Below, in pieces: positions 35,537 through 45,115 of a stretch of 56,198 bases of DNA. The position numbers and the translations under genes are program-made. Origin of the DNA: CAZMUN01 sp964569815 (GTDB taxonomy: Archaea; Iainarchaeota; Iainarchaeia; Iainarchaeales; GCA-2688035); NCBI GenBank assembly GCA_964569815.1, contig CAZMUN010000003.1:1-56198 (forward strand). The letters run 5' to 3'. Under the pieces are notes generated by a model, which ran no database searches, was not told the DNA's origin, and saw nothing but the letters and a program-made list of their open reading frames with translations. Positions within the stretch are counted from its first letter, which is position 1. Every line of letters starts with the position of its first letter.

Positions 35537-38500
35537 TTACACAAACTCTGCGAGCTTTTTTTGTTCCGGCTTTTCGTTGTGGAACACGCTGTCAATTTCC
35601 TGGCTTATTAGCTCTAACCTTTGCCTCAGGTAAGGGCTTAATTCGAATTCGGCTGCAAGCGTCTTTGCGATATCCAAGTACTTGCGCACGCCGCCCTCGT
35701 TTACTGTAAGAATGATTTTGCTTTTTTTGCATTTTGGACAGCGCCCGTCCAAAGGAGGCCTCCTGATTCTGGCATTGCAGTTTGTGCAGCGAAAGCTTTG
35801 CCTGCTGAAGGCCCGCGTGTTTCCAATGATGTCCGGCATTAAATGTGTTAGCATGACGCGTTCCAATGCGTCTTTTTCGTCGACTGCTACAATTTTTCCC
35901 TGGATTTTGGCTTGCGCTCTTAGCTTTTCCTCCATGGTTTTCAACTGCACGTATTTTGAAAAAGTTGGCCCTTCGTCAAACTGCCTTGTGTCATGTGTAA
36001 AGCCAAAGCCTGAGTACTGGCCTTCTTTTCCCAAAATGTTTTTCACTAGAGTCAGGCCCTCTACTTCTGGCTGTGTTACTTTTGAAGCATTTGCATAGAG
36101 CTGCAAAGGGTATTCCCAAACAGTTTCCATTTCATAGCATTCATCATCTATTTCTGTGGGCCTTAATGCAACCGTGAAAACAAGGGGCGCATCCATTCTT
36201 CCGCCGCGGGAAGCCGGCAGGTAACTGTGTGAAAAGTTCAAGAGGTTGTCCATTAAGAGCATGAGGCTGTCTTGGTCGCCGTCAATGTTTCTTCTTTTTG
36301 TCTGGTGAAAGTAGGGGTGTCCAAAGCAAGCGCGGGCCTTGGTATAGCCTATTATGCGGCCTACGACTGCTGCTGATGTGTGCGGCGCCAAACCCAAAAC
36401 AAGCTGTCCAATCAAGTCTTCTTTTTTCTTTGCATTGAAGTAGGGCCTTGTTTTGTAGAATCTTTCAAGAAGCTCGTCCAAAAACTGGGAAACCTTTACA
36501 AAAAAGTCGCCGGCCTTTTCGTCCACTACAATGTCTTGAACCATGATTTCAATCATTTGGCCAGGGTTTTCAATCGGCTTCCCTTTTACGTCCTTTTCAT
36601 ATCCAAGCTTTTTCACTTGGTCCACTGTCAAGCCTATTTCTTCCGGCCTGAAATGGCTTAATGGCGCGTTTATGGCCTCATACCTTATGGTTCCGTCCCT
36701 GAAAATATGCAGGTCGTATTTTGCCCTAAGCAGGCCTTTTTCCAGCGGCTCTGCAACCTTTCCTGCGTTTATCATTCCCTTTACGCCTTTCACAATTGTT
36801 GGAATCTTCATGCCCAGGTTTTGGGATGCGTCATGCATTAGTTCTCCCAGGTCCACGCTTCTTTTGCTGAATGTTTCTGTTTCTGTGCCGCATTTCTGGC
36901 AGTTTTTTTCCTTTCCCAAGGTTCCGCAGTTTGGGCAAATGTTCATCTTTTCGGTTCTCAGGTCGCACTTTTCGCAGAATGGCTGCTCTTTTATGGAATC
37001 GCATTTTTGGCATTTGTACAAGGCAATCTCAACTAGAACAGAGCCCTCTTTTCCCTGCTTGTTTGAAACCATTGCCTTGTTGATTGACCTTGTGGCTCCG
37101 CCTGCTTGTGCTATTGGGAAGAGCACGTGTGGGTTGCCTGCCATCTTCCTTGGCTTGCTTGCCTCCGGCCTGCCCATTCTTGCCCCAATCCAGGTTCCTG
37201 CAAGGTCTTTTACAGGGAAGCCTGCAACCATGCTTAATGCTGAAACAATGTCAACAGATTTTTCAAGCGCGGTTTCAAGCCTTTTGCTTCCTAGTGCAAG
37301 AACTTTTTCCAGCGCAAGGAATTCTTCTTCTTTTACGAGAATTTTTCCTTCCTTTACCTCGTGGCATAGCCCAATGCGTTCAATCAATTCCTTTTCAGGG
37401 CCTTTTTCAAGCTCTCTCTGTTGGGAAACTTTTTTCCCCTTTTCCAGAAAGGCTTTGAGTTCCAAAAGCTTTTTCTTGTCAAGGCCTTTGTAGTAAAACA
37501 AGGCATTTGGATGCAATGGCAGATGGTATTTGGAGCTAAGCTCCAAAGCCCTTTCTATGCCTACGCCTGCGTGGTTTTTCAAGTCCTGTGAGATTTCCTT
37601 TGCTTTTTCGCCAAGCTGGCTTTTTGCTTCCAGTGCCCACCATTCAGAGCAATAGCCTACTGGCACCAGCGGGTGAGCAGAATGCCTGAAGTCGCCAATG
37701 CTTACAAGCAGGTCTCCCAAAAAAAGTATTTTGTCAAGGCGGTTCTTTACCTTTACTGCTTCCCCAAGGCTTTTCACTTTCACAACCGAGCCATTGAGAA
37801 GCCTTACAATCGGCCCCTCAATGGAATCCACTGGAGCCATTCCCGCTGCCTTTCCCGGCCTTTCAACCTTCATTTGTGTGGCGTTTGCGATGAACCCGTT
37901 CAAGAGGTGCATTGTTGCGGGGTGAATCCCTTTTCCCATTATGCCCGTGTTTCTTGAACGCCCGTACCTTAGCCTGAAGCCGCCAAACCTTGAGGGGTAG
38001 GCAATGATTGGCCTGCCTGCTGCCGCACCCTTGAGGTATTTTTCGCTTGGCTTGATTTTTATTTCCCCTGAGTCGGCCTTGTCAACCTTTATTATGTCTT
38101 CAAGCCAGATCCAGTCCAGGTTTAATTTTTTTGCAAATTTGAGAATTTTTGCTGCTTTCAATGCAACGCCTTCGCTTAAAACAAGGCACATTCCTCCTCT
38201 GACACGGTTGCTTTTTATTCTGGGAAGGTTTCTGTTCAATGAGACTTCGCGTTCTTCTGTTGGCTCGCCGTTTATGCATACAGTGCAGCCTCTTACAATC
38301 TTTCTGACTTCATCATCGCTTGGCTTGTACTGCCTTGTCACAATCTCATCGTATATCTGGCATTCTTCAACATATCTTTCCACTTCATCGTCAGTCGGCT
38401 TGTACTTGTCCAATCCAAGGATTTTTCTCCCATAGTCGCCTAAAATTAGGGGCAGAACCTGGCTTGTTCCTCCTGCTGCACGAATTGGCCCTGCGTAGTA

Positions 38501-38941
38501 TATATCAATGTATTCTGTGCCATCCGGGTTTTTGCTTATTTTTATCTCGGGAACGCCGTCCAAGGGTGCAACAACAACCCCCTCGGTGTTCAAAACAAGC
38601 GATGTTTTTATGGCTTGTTCGACCCTTTTCCCAGGGTCCCCTATTTTGCACCATTTTTGTTCAATTATTTCCCTGAAAATTTGGAATATGGCTTCAAGCC
38701 TGTCGCCTTTTTTTTCTTCAAAGACCTGCCGGTATCTTGCCGCTATACCCACAGGCCCTATAATTGTTTCGGTTCTGTCTGCAAGGTCTGCCACTGGCTT
38801 TGACTCTATTTTTGGGCTTACGTCAAACCCTTTTGCTTTGGCTTTTTCTGCCAAATCAAGCTGTTTTTCGGTTTCTTCAACAAGCTTTTGGTAGTATGCT
38901 TTTACATGCGGCTTTGCGTCAACATGTATTTTGACCTTCAT
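35537..38941 (-). CDS. polC: DNA polymerase D large subunit (DP2)
   Basis: 1134 residues, normal for DP2 without an intein. Landmarks are PIRAAGGTSQVLPLILGDY (near 165), the catalytic NIDGDQDSL with its acidic residues (near 890), two zinc-binding clusters (CQKCDSIKEQPFCEKC and CPNCGTLGKEKNCQKCG, about 640-680) and a C-terminal one (CTNCNARIRRPPLDGRCPKC). PolD is the replicative polymerase of euryarchaea and DPANN. The start overlaps the DP1 stop (ATGA), so the two subunits are made together. Confidence 0.97.
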   Translation of the reverse strand: MKVKIHVDAKPHVKAYYQKLVEETEKQLDLAEKAKAKGFDVSPKIESKPVADLADRTETIIGPVGIAARYRQVFEEKKGDRLEAIFQIFREIIEQKWCKIGDPGKRVEQAIKTSLVLNTEGVVVAPLDGVPEIKISKNPDGTEYIDIYYAGPIRAAGGTSQVLPLILGDYGRKILGLDKYKPTDDEVERYVEECQIYDEIVTRQYKPSDDEVRKIVRGCTVCINGEPTEEREVSLNRNLPRIKSNRVRGGMCLVLSEGVALKAAKILKFAKKLNLDWIWLEDIIKVDKADSGEIKIKPSEKYLKGAAAGRPIIAYPSRFGGFRLRYGRSRNTGIMGKGIHPATMHLLNGFIANATQMKVERPGKAAGMAPVDSIEGPIVRLLNGSVVKVKSLGEAVKVKNRLDKILFLGDLLVSIGDFRHSAHPLVPVGYCSEWWALEAKSQLGEKAKEISQDLKNHAGVGIERALELSSKYHLPLHPNALFYYKGLDKKKLLELKAFLEKGKKVSQQRELEKGPEKELIERIGLCHEVKEGKILVKEEEFLALEKVLALGSKRLETALEKSVDIVSALSMVAGFPVKDLAGTWIGARMGRPEASKPRKMAGNPHVLFPIAQAGGATRSINKAMVSNKQGKEGSVLVEIALYKCQKCDSIKEQPFCEKCDLRTEKMNICPNCGTLGKEKNCQKCGTETETFSKRSVDLGELMHDASQNLGMKIPTIVKGVKGMINAGKVAEPLEKGLLRAKYDLHIFRDGTIRYEAINAPLSHFRPEEIGLTVDQVKKLGYEKDVKGKPIENPGQMIEIMVQDIVVDEKAGDFFVKVSQFLDELLERFYKTRPYFNAKKKEDLIGQLVLGLAPHTSAAVVGRIIGYTKARACFGHPYFHQTKRRNIDGDQDSLMLLMDNLLNFSHSYLPASRGGRMDAPLVFTVALRPTEIDDECYEMETVWEYPLQLYANASKVTQPEVEGLTLVKNILGKEGQYSGFGFTHDTRQFDEGPTFSKYVQLKTMEEKLRAQAKIQGKIVAVDEKDALERVMLTHLMPDIIGNTRAFSRQSFRCTNCNARIRRPPLDGRCPKCKKSKIILTVNEGGVRKYLDIAKTLAAEFELSPYLRQRLELISQEIDSVFHNEKPEQKKLAEFV

Positions 38942-40455
38942 TTAAAGGCCTCCTGCTGCATGAACCTTTTTTCGCCTATTTTTCCTGTTGCTATTTCAAA
39001 GACCGGCACTATTCCTGGCGTTGGAACATGCCCTAGCCTAACTTGGTAGTCTGTTCTGCTTTGCCATGTTCCGGAATTTATTACTGTTGTCCCGCGGTAG
39101 TTTCCGTAAGCGTTGTGGTGCATGTCTCCAATGTAGACAATGTCTGGCTGGTCCTGTATAACCAAGTAGTCCTCTTTTTCCGGCACATAAGGCTGTTTCA
39201 GGCCATAGGTTGACATTATGTCTCTTTTTTTCAAAGCCTCTATCATGGCCTGTTCAGGGTGCCCTGAGTTGAGAAAGCTTACGCTTCCAATAAGGTCGTG
39301 CAATGCAGCGCCATGGTAAACCATTGTTTTCAGGCCTTCTATTTCAAACCAGCTTGGGCTTCCAACAAGGTGAACGTTTTTCATTTTGGAGAGCTCTGGC
39401 AAAAACTCTTTTGGGACCGCGGGCTGTGGGTCTGCCCAGCGGACTGCGTCGTGCTGGCCAGGGCATATGATTACTTCAACATATTCTGGGACCTGCATAA
39501 TCAAGTCAGAGAAGTGCTCGTACTGCTTGTAGATATCTTTTATTGCCAGTTCCTCGAACTGGTTTGGGTAAATGCCTACGCCGTCTACGTTGTCCCCGCT
39601 CATAACAAGGTATTTGACACAGCCTGCTTGTTCGCGTTCTTTTTCCGAGCCCGTTCGCCCGTTGAGCCAGCTCAGGAAGGAATGGCATTCTTTTTCAAGG
39701 AAGAGCTTGCTTCCAATATGGAAATCGCTTGTTGAAGCAATGAAGAACTCGGATTCAACAAGCGTTTTCTGCCTTATGGGCATGTCTGGCCAAAAAACCT
39801 CTTTTACTATGAGTAGGTCTTCGTTCCATTTGACCGCCTTTATTCCTATTACGCCGTCGACAAGAATTCTTTCAGAAACATTTACCAGGTTGATGTCGTC
39901 TTTCAAAATCAGTGCAATGCATTGCCCGTTCAAGTCTTCGAACTGCAGCCCAACATGGCCTTTTTTTGTAATCCATTTCCTGAAAACCATGCCTATTGCG
40001 TCAACAGGCCTGCCTTTTGGCAAGTCCTTTAAGCTGCTTATCGGCCTTGGGGAGAACCCCTGCCTCTGCCTCAGAATCTTTGAAAGCAGCTCGAACTTTC
40101 TTCGAAAGTAAGCCAAAAAGTTTTCGGATTTGCCTTCGCTTTTGCTTTGCCCTGTAACGTCCCGGTCTCTAAGAAAATTTATTTTTGGGTCCAATTCTTT
40201 TGCCAAGGGCCTGAAGCCCTTGTTTTGCACAATGCATGTTTTTTTGTTAGCGTCTGGCATTTGCCCTGCTAAAAGCTTTTTTTCAACATTTTCCTTGTTT
40301 ATGAAAAAGACGCCGTCTTCAAGAATGCTGTCAATCAGTTCGGAAAAGTCTTCCTGCTTTATCAACAGCTCAAGCGCGGTTTCGTCAACGAACGCGTTTT
40401 TTTTGCTTGCATACTCAACGATTTCTTTTTCCTTTTCTTCAACCTGCATCTGCAC
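38938..40455 (-). CDS. polB: DNA polymerase D small subunit (DP1), 3'-5' exonuclease
   Basis: 505 residues from a GTG at 40455 with GGAG 8 nt upstream; an ATG at 40449 is an alternative. An OB-fold lies near 150-235 (KGHVGLQFEDLNGQ). The calcineurin-like phosphodiesterase domain shows TSDFHIGSKLF, SGDNVDGVG, CPGQHDAVRW and MVYHGAAL, the metal ligands of the proofreading exonuclease. It forms PolD with DP2, encoded directly downstream. The UPF0147 gene lies 5 nt upstream. Confidence 0.96.
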   Translation of the reverse strand: MQMQVEEKEKEIVEYASKKNAFVDETALELLIKQEDFSELIDSILEDGVFFINKENVEKKLLAGQMPDANKKTCIVQNKGFRPLAKELDPKINFLRDRDVTGQSKSEGKSENFLAYFRRKFELLSKILRQRQGFSPRPISSLKDLPKGRPVDAIGMVFRKWITKKGHVGLQFEDLNGQCIALILKDDINLVNVSERILVDGVIGIKAVKWNEDLLIVKEVFWPDMPIRQKTLVESEFFIASTSDFHIGSKLFLEKECHSFLSWLNGRTGSEKEREQAGCVKYLVMSGDNVDGVGIYPNQFEELAIKDIYKQYEHFSDLIMQVPEYVEVIICPGQHDAVRWADPQPAVPKEFLPELSKMKNVHLVGSPSWFEIEGLKTMVYHGAALHDLIGSVSFLNSGHPEQAMIEALKKRDIMSTYGLKQPYVPEKEDYLVIQDQPDIVYIGDMHHNAYGNYRGTTVINSGTWQSRTDYQVRLGHVPTPGIVPVFEIATGKIGEKRFMQQEAFK

Positions 40456-40460
40456 TGGGA

Positions 40461-40736
40461 TTACTCCTTCATCTTCTCCTTAATTGCTTCCATTCTGCTG
40501 ATCATTTCCCAGATGTCAGTTCTTGTATGCGAAGGAATGTTGAGGTCCTTGCTTATGTCGTCCATCATATACACTGCAGTGCTGATTTCCTCGACTTTTG
40601 CGTTTTTTGCAGAAACCTTCTGCATTGCTTCCTCTATTTTCGTTCGAATATTTCTTGGAACCGAGTGGTCTTCCAAAACATCTTCCATTAGTTCAAGAAG
40701 CTCCTGCAACTCTTTTTTCAATCCTGCGTCCGCCAT
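40461..40736 (-). CDS. UPF0147 family protein
   Basis: 91 residues from the ATG at 40736; GGAGGTG precedes it by 5 nt, which decides the start. It is all alpha-helical (ELQELLELMEDVLEDHSVPR, then VYMMDDISKDLNIPSHTRTD), as in the archaeal UPF0147 family, whose function is unknown. It probably opens an operon with the two PolD subunits. A TATA-like ATCTTAATTTAGC lies at about 40770-40783. Confidence 0.9.
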   Translation of the reverse strand: MADAGLKKELQELLELMEDVLEDHSVPRNIRTKIEEAMQKVSAKNAKVEEISTAVYMMDDISKDLNIPSHTRTDIWEMISRMEAIKEKMKE

Positions 40737-40836
40737 TTCAGCACCTCCACAATCAGCGCCCAATGGAAAGCTAAATTAAGATCCACGTGGCTTTAAAACC
40801 AAAAATATTATTGAAAGAAAAGCCTTTAAATAGAGT

Positions 40837-41811
40837 CTAAAGCCTTTCCAGAACAGCTTCTCTAAGGCCTGTTGCAAGGCCTTTTCCGTCCAAGATTGCG
40901 CTCCCGAAAAGCTTTCTTGCTTCCATGGTTTGCTTTTCTTTGGCAACATCTGCCTTGTTCACAACTAAAAGAAACTCTGCTTTTTTGAACCGGTGCTTCA
41001 TTTCATTAAGCAGGGCTGCTTGCTTTTCCAAAGAAAACCCGCATTCCTCTGTCGGGTCAACAACAAAAACAATTACCTTTGCAAGGTGCCTTAATGCTGC
41101 AATGGCTTTTTTTTCAATCTTGTTCCTTTTCTCCAAAGGCCGGTCAAGCAACCCAGGGGTGTCAATAAGCTGAACCTTGTCATAATTATGCATAATATAC
41201 CCTATTTGTAGCTTCTGTGTTGTAAAAGGGTATGGCGCAACCTTTGGAGTGCTTTTGGTCAGCCTGTGCAGAATCGTGGACTTTCCTGTGTTTGGATAGC
41301 CTGCCAAAATAACTGTATCAAGATCCGGGCTTACGGCAGGCAGCTCCTTTAGCTTCCGTGCAGCTTCGTTGTAAACCTTTATGCTTTTATCAAGCTTTTT
41401 CACTAACCCGGACATTCGGCCATAAAACTCTTTCACTATAACGCTTGCCTCTTTCCAGTTTTCCTTTTCAAGCCCCTTTATCCTGCCAATATGCTGACCG
41501 CGAAGCCTTTCAATTATTCTTCTTTCAGCAGACATATGGCCCAAGGCCTTAAGCGTATTCTCGACATCTATCGTGCATTCAATGAGTTCCCTGTAAAAGG
41601 GCTTCAAAGAGGAAAAGGTTGGAAAGTTTTCAGCAGTCTGGTAAAGCAATTCCACGACATAGCCAGAAGCAACCTCTATCTGCCTGACAGCCCTTGACTT
41701 GGCATCCTTTATCCTTGCATTCTGCCTCTTCATGGCCTTGGCTTCCTTTCTGGCCCGCCTGAAAGCAATGTCAAGCATTTCCTTGGAACCAGGCAAAATT
41801 CTGAAACTCAT
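40837..41811 (-). CDS. Nog1-like GTPase
   Basis: 324 residues. The N-terminal helical domain (about 1-160) contains SFRILPGSKEMLDIAFRRAR, and is followed by the GTPase motifs G1 GYPNTGKS (171-178), G2 FTT (196-198), G3 DTPG (217-220) and G4 NKAD (285-288). Nog1/NOG GTPases of the Obg superfamily help assemble the large ribosomal subunit. The C-terminal domain of eukaryotic Nog1 is absent, as usual in archaea. GGTGTGAT lies directly before the ATG. Confidence 0.9.
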   Translation of the reverse strand: MSFRILPGSKEMLDIAFRRARKEAKAMKRQNARIKDAKSRAVRQIEVASGYVVELLYQTAENFPTFSSLKPFYRELIECTIDVENTLKALGHMSAERRIIERLRGQHIGRIKGLEKENWKEASVIVKEFYGRMSGLVKKLDKSIKVYNEAARKLKELPAVSPDLDTVILAGYPNTGKSTILHRLTKSTPKVAPYPFTTQKLQIGYIMHNYDKVQLIDTPGLLDRPLEKRNKIEKKAIAALRHLAKVIVFVVDPTEECGFSLEKQAALLNEMKHRFKKAEFLLVVNKADVAKEKQTMEARKLFGSAILDGKGLATGLREAVLERL

Positions 41812-41937
41812 ATCACACCACTGTTACCAAAATCACAGGCCTTTTACCAATATTTTTAATCATTTGGTTAGCCTATTGATATAGCTGTTTTTAAGCTTTT
41901 AAATAGTTATTTGGTTGGGAAAAAAGGGGTTTTTGAG

Positions 41938-43011
41938 TTGGATTTTACCGGATTTTATTCCAAAAAAAGCTACAAGCTCTACATGCTTGTTCCCGCACTG
42001 CTTTTCATAGCCTTCCTTTTCCTGATAACAATATGGCCAGGCATTCCGCGCGGCATCGACCTGCAAGGCGGAACACTGCTTGTTGCAAGGAGCGAAAAGC
42101 CAATTGATGCACTTGAACTGAAAAAACTCCTTAACCAGAACTTTGACCTTCTCGACCTAAAAGTAAACAGCATTTCTGGGCCAGCCGGAAACGGGGTAAA
42201 CATACAGTTTGCCGGAAACAATACACTGCTTGCAGCAGAAGCACAGCTTGCCCTTGCAAAACAAGCCCTTGAAACAAACCCTCAAGCAGCCAGGCAAAAC
42301 ATCGAGGAAGCAGTAAGCATTCTTGAGCCATTCCTTGAGTCCACCGCCCTTTCGCCAGACACAGAAGCCGCCTTAAACCAGGCCGAGCAACACTTCATTG
42401 AAGCAAACCAAGCCATCAACCAGGAAATGCAAAGCCTGATAACAAAGGAATTCAGCTTGGGGGAAAACGTTGCCTTCCAGAAAAAGGAAGTAAGCCCTAC
42501 CTTGGGAAGAAGCTTCTGGCAAACAGCGTTCAACGTTGCAATAATGGCTGGAATACTCATAATTGCGGTAATTTTCCTCTTCTTCCGAAAAATAATTCCA
42601 AGCCTTGCAGTGATTGCAGCAGCAGTCTTTGACGTTTCAGGCGCATTGGCCCTTATGACTGTTTTCGGAATACCTCTTTCTTTAAGTAGTATCCCTGCCT
42701 TGCTTATGCTTGTCGGATACAGTGTTGACACAGACATAATGCTTACTACCAGGATTTTGCACCGGAAAGAAAAAACGCCTGCCTCAAGGGCAGCAGATGC
42801 AATGGCAACAGGCCTCACGATGACCGGAACCACTATTGCAGCCCTTCTCTCAATGCTTGTAATAGCCTACCTTACCCAAATATTCGTGATATTTGAGATA
42901 GCGGCAGTAATTCTTTTTGGATTGCTTGCAGACATCGTTTCAACCTGGCTTATGAACGCAGAAATCCTGCTTTGGTACGCGCAAAGAAAAGAGCAAAAAG
43001 GTGTTTTGTGA
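41938..43011 (+). CDS. secF: Protein translocase subunit SecF
   Basis: 357 residues from a TTG at 41938, preferred because AAAAGGGGT lies 8 nt upstream and a TATA-like CTTTTAAATAG (41896-41906) predicts transcription start near 41927. A TTG at 41911 is in frame but would lie upstream of that. Motifs are FDFTGFY-like (here LDFTGFYSKK), a first periplasmic loop with RGIDLQGGTLL, and, after the helices, GYSVDTDIMLTTRI. SecD/SecF use the ion gradient to aid Sec export. SecF before SecD is the archaeal order. Confidence 0.92.
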   Translation: MDFTGFYSKKSYKLYMLVPALLFIAFLFLITIWPGIPRGIDLQGGTLLVARSEKPIDALELKKLLNQNFDLLDLKVNSISGPAGNGVNIQFAGNNTLLAAEAQLALAKQALETNPQAARQNIEEAVSILEPFLESTALSPDTEAALNQAEQHFIEANQAINQEMQSLITKEFSLGENVAFQKKEVSPTLGRSFWQTAFNVAIMAGILIIAVIFLFFRKIIPSLAVIAAAVFDVSGALALMTVFGIPLSLSSIPALLMLVGYSVDTDIMLTTRILHRKEKTPASRAADAMATGLTMTGTTIAALLSMLVIAYLTQIFVIFEIAAVILFGLLADIVSTWLMNAEILLWYAQRKEQKGVL

Positions 43012-44616
43012 ATGGACTTGTACAAGAACTGGAAAATCCAGCTCTGGGTTGCGTTTCTCCTGCTTTCAATACTGATACTCGGCTTCAGGGGAATGCAGCT
43101 TGGAATAGACTTCAAAGGAGGAACCCTTTTCCAAATAGAGCTTGACGAGCCAATACAAAGCACGGATGAAAGGTCCCGCATTGTACAAACAATCCAGCAA
43201 AGGCTTGACTGGACCGGCCTAAGAGACATCAGCGTAAACTTCTTCGGAGAAGACTTTGTAATCGCACAAGTAGCAGAATCAGATCCCGATACAATTGAAA
43301 GAATAGAATCCCTGCTAAAAAAACAGGGTGTCTTCGAAGCCACGATAGACGGCAACGTAATCTTTTCAGGGGAAGACATTATCGAGATGCCAAAAGACCC
43401 AGCCCGCGGCTATTCCCTTTACCAGGAAAGCGGAGGCATTAGGTGGGTGCTGCCCTTTGTTCTAAAAAGCAAGGCCGCCCAGCGCTTCACAGAAATGACC
43501 TTCCACAAATGCGAACTCATATCCTACAGCCCGGAAACAGGCCGTGAATACGAGTGCCAGCAGACATACTTTTTCATAGACAGGCCAAAAGACGCCGTGC
43601 TTGTAATGCCAAAAGACCTATACTTTTCAGACGAACAAATCCTTCTTGAAGGGGTCTTTGGGCAGGGAATTCCGCAAGGAACCAAAATAGATGAAACCAT
43701 TCTCAATTCCCAAATGCCCTACATGCTTACAGAGGAAAGCTTTTCCCCTGAACAGGAATCACTCTTAAACCAGCTGGCTTCAGAGAAAAAAACAGCAGTA
43801 ATACCTGAAACCATGAACCAAAGCCTTAAAGGCCATCTTGTAGAAAAAGGCTTCGAATTGAGAGAGGTTCCTGTGAAAGAGGGAATGCCCTTTGTTTTTG
43901 ATGCCGTAGGCATGAGAAGCATTATTGGCCTAAGTGAAGGCGTGGCCCAAATGGATGTAGCAAGGCTTGAAGACGCAAAAACAATGGACAAGCTCCAGAT
44001 TTTTGGCTTTGCCCAGACAAGGGACGCAGCAATACAAAGGCGGGCGGATTTGGAAATTTTGCTTCAAAGCGGAAGCCTCAGCGTTTCAGTGAAAAGCATC
44101 AGCAAGGAAACAATCTCCCCCCTGTTGGGGAAAAACTTCCTTCAAAACGTGGCCTTCATTGGGCTGATAGCACTGCTCGTGGTCGCATTGGTCGTATTCC
44201 TAAGATACCGCATGCTAAGGCTAACAATTCCAATAGTCTGCATTGGAGTAAGTGAAGTCCTTATAACAACAGCCATTGCTTCTTTGATAAGCAAGTTTGA
44301 TTTGGGTGCGGTGGCAGGAATACTTGCAGCAGTGGGAACAGGTGTAGACCACCAGATAATAATAACAGACGAGTTAAGGCGCGGCATAAAAGACCAGGCC
44401 GGAAGCCTTGTGTCAAGGGCAAAAAGGGCCTTTTTCATAATAATGGCAGCAGCCTCAACAACCATTGCAGCAATGCTGCCAATAATAATCATAGGGTTTG
44501 GCTTGGGCCGCCTTGTAGGCTTTGCCATTACAACAACAATCGGTGTCCTCGTAGGCGTTCTAATAACAAGGCCTGCTTTTGGCGAAGTAGCCAAAAAAAT
44601 AATTGAAAAAAAATAG
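43012..44616 (+). CDS. secD: Protein translocase subunit SecD
   Basis: 534 residues, starting directly after the secF stop. LGIDFKGGTLFQIEL follows the first helix; a long extracellular part (about 40-370) contains the P1 head; the six-helix core includes GTGVDHQIIITDELRRG and IGFGLGRLVGFAITT. With SecF it forms the SecDF complex on the outer face of the membrane. It converges on the archaeosortase gene with no gap. Confidence 0.92.
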   Translation: MDLYKNWKIQLWVAFLLLSILILGFRGMQLGIDFKGGTLFQIELDEPIQSTDERSRIVQTIQQRLDWTGLRDISVNFFGEDFVIAQVAESDPDTIERIESLLKKQGVFEATIDGNVIFSGEDIIEMPKDPARGYSLYQESGGIRWVLPFVLKSKAAQRFTEMTFHKCELISYSPETGREYECQQTYFFIDRPKDAVLVMPKDLYFSDEQILLEGVFGQGIPQGTKIDETILNSQMPYMLTEESFSPEQESLLNQLASEKKTAVIPETMNQSLKGHLVEKGFELREVPVKEGMPFVFDAVGMRSIIGLSEGVAQMDVARLEDAKTMDKLQIFGFAQTRDAAIQRRADLEILLQSGSLSVSVKSISKETISPLLGKNFLQNVAFIGLIALLVVALVVFLRYRMLRLTIPIVCIGVSEVLITTAIASLISKFDLGAVAGILAAVGTGVDHQIIITDELRRGIKDQAGSLVSRAKRAFFIIMAAASTTIAAMLPIIIIGFGLGRLVGFAITTTIGVLVGVLITRPAFGEVAKKIIEKK

Positions 44617-45114
44617 CTACAAAAGGCTGCTGAAATCCTTTACAGAAGCAACCTTTTTGGTCAAATAATACCACAAGCCCAAAATCAAGCCAGCTGACAA
44701 AAACCATGTTAAGACATGGATTGCTTCACTAAATTGAATGCCAAAAGACAAGGCAGCCCAGATGACAAAATAAACCCGAACCAAGTTAAGTGGAAACAAA
44801 ACCATTGCCCCAAAAGCAAAAAGAACCGCCTTTCTCTTTAAATCAGGCTTTCGCAAAGCAAAAACTATTGCAGCCAAAACGCTTATTCCCATAAGGCCTG
44901 TGCAGTTTGCCACTATCTCAAAGCCATGGCCCTGAAACAACACCCTGTTTCCAACACTTTCCAATCCAAGGCCCTGCGCTTCAATAAAAGCAATCCATTC
45001 CTTTAGGCTCTCAATCGGCGCATTAAGAATAAGCAACTGCAAAACTGCGTAAATGGCAAAAAACTTGAGGAGAAAAAAAAGCGCTTTTCTTGAAAACTCG
45101 TTTTTCTCTTCCAT
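44617..45114 (-). CDS. Archaeosortase/exosortase-family transpeptidase
   Basis: 165 residues, polytopic. The catalytic triad of the family is visible: Cys71 in VANCTGLMG, Arg113 in NLVRVYF and His133 in AIHVLTW, each in or next to a membrane helix. Archaeosortases cleave C-terminal tripartite sorting signals and attach the protein to a lipid. Likely substrates in this window are the two proteins with PVPExP tails (ending at 704 and 3463). It is the second gene of an operon with carS, 1 nt downstream of it, which links it to archaeal lipid synthesis. The subfamily (ArtA-E) cannot be told. Confidence 0.88.
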   Translation of the reverse strand: MEEKNEFSRKALFFLLKFFAIYAVLQLLILNAPIESLKEWIAFIEAQGLGLESVGNRVLFQGHGFEIVANCTGLMGISVLAAIVFALRKPDLKRKAVLFAFGAMVLFPLNLVRVYFVIWAALSFGIQFSEAIHVLTWFLSAGLILGLWYYLTKKVASVKDFSSLL

Positions 45115-45115
45115 C

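Noticed and set aside
36543..37493. Long open plus-strand frame of about 316 codons antisense to the PolD large subunit.
   Set aside because: No ribosome binding site or recognisable domain; Ser/Phe/Leu-rich composition is what the complement of a Lys/Glu-rich gene gives.
35537..38941. Intein in the PolD large subunit, common in archaea.
   Set aside because: The frame has normal DP2 length and no splicing motifs interrupt the catalytic block.
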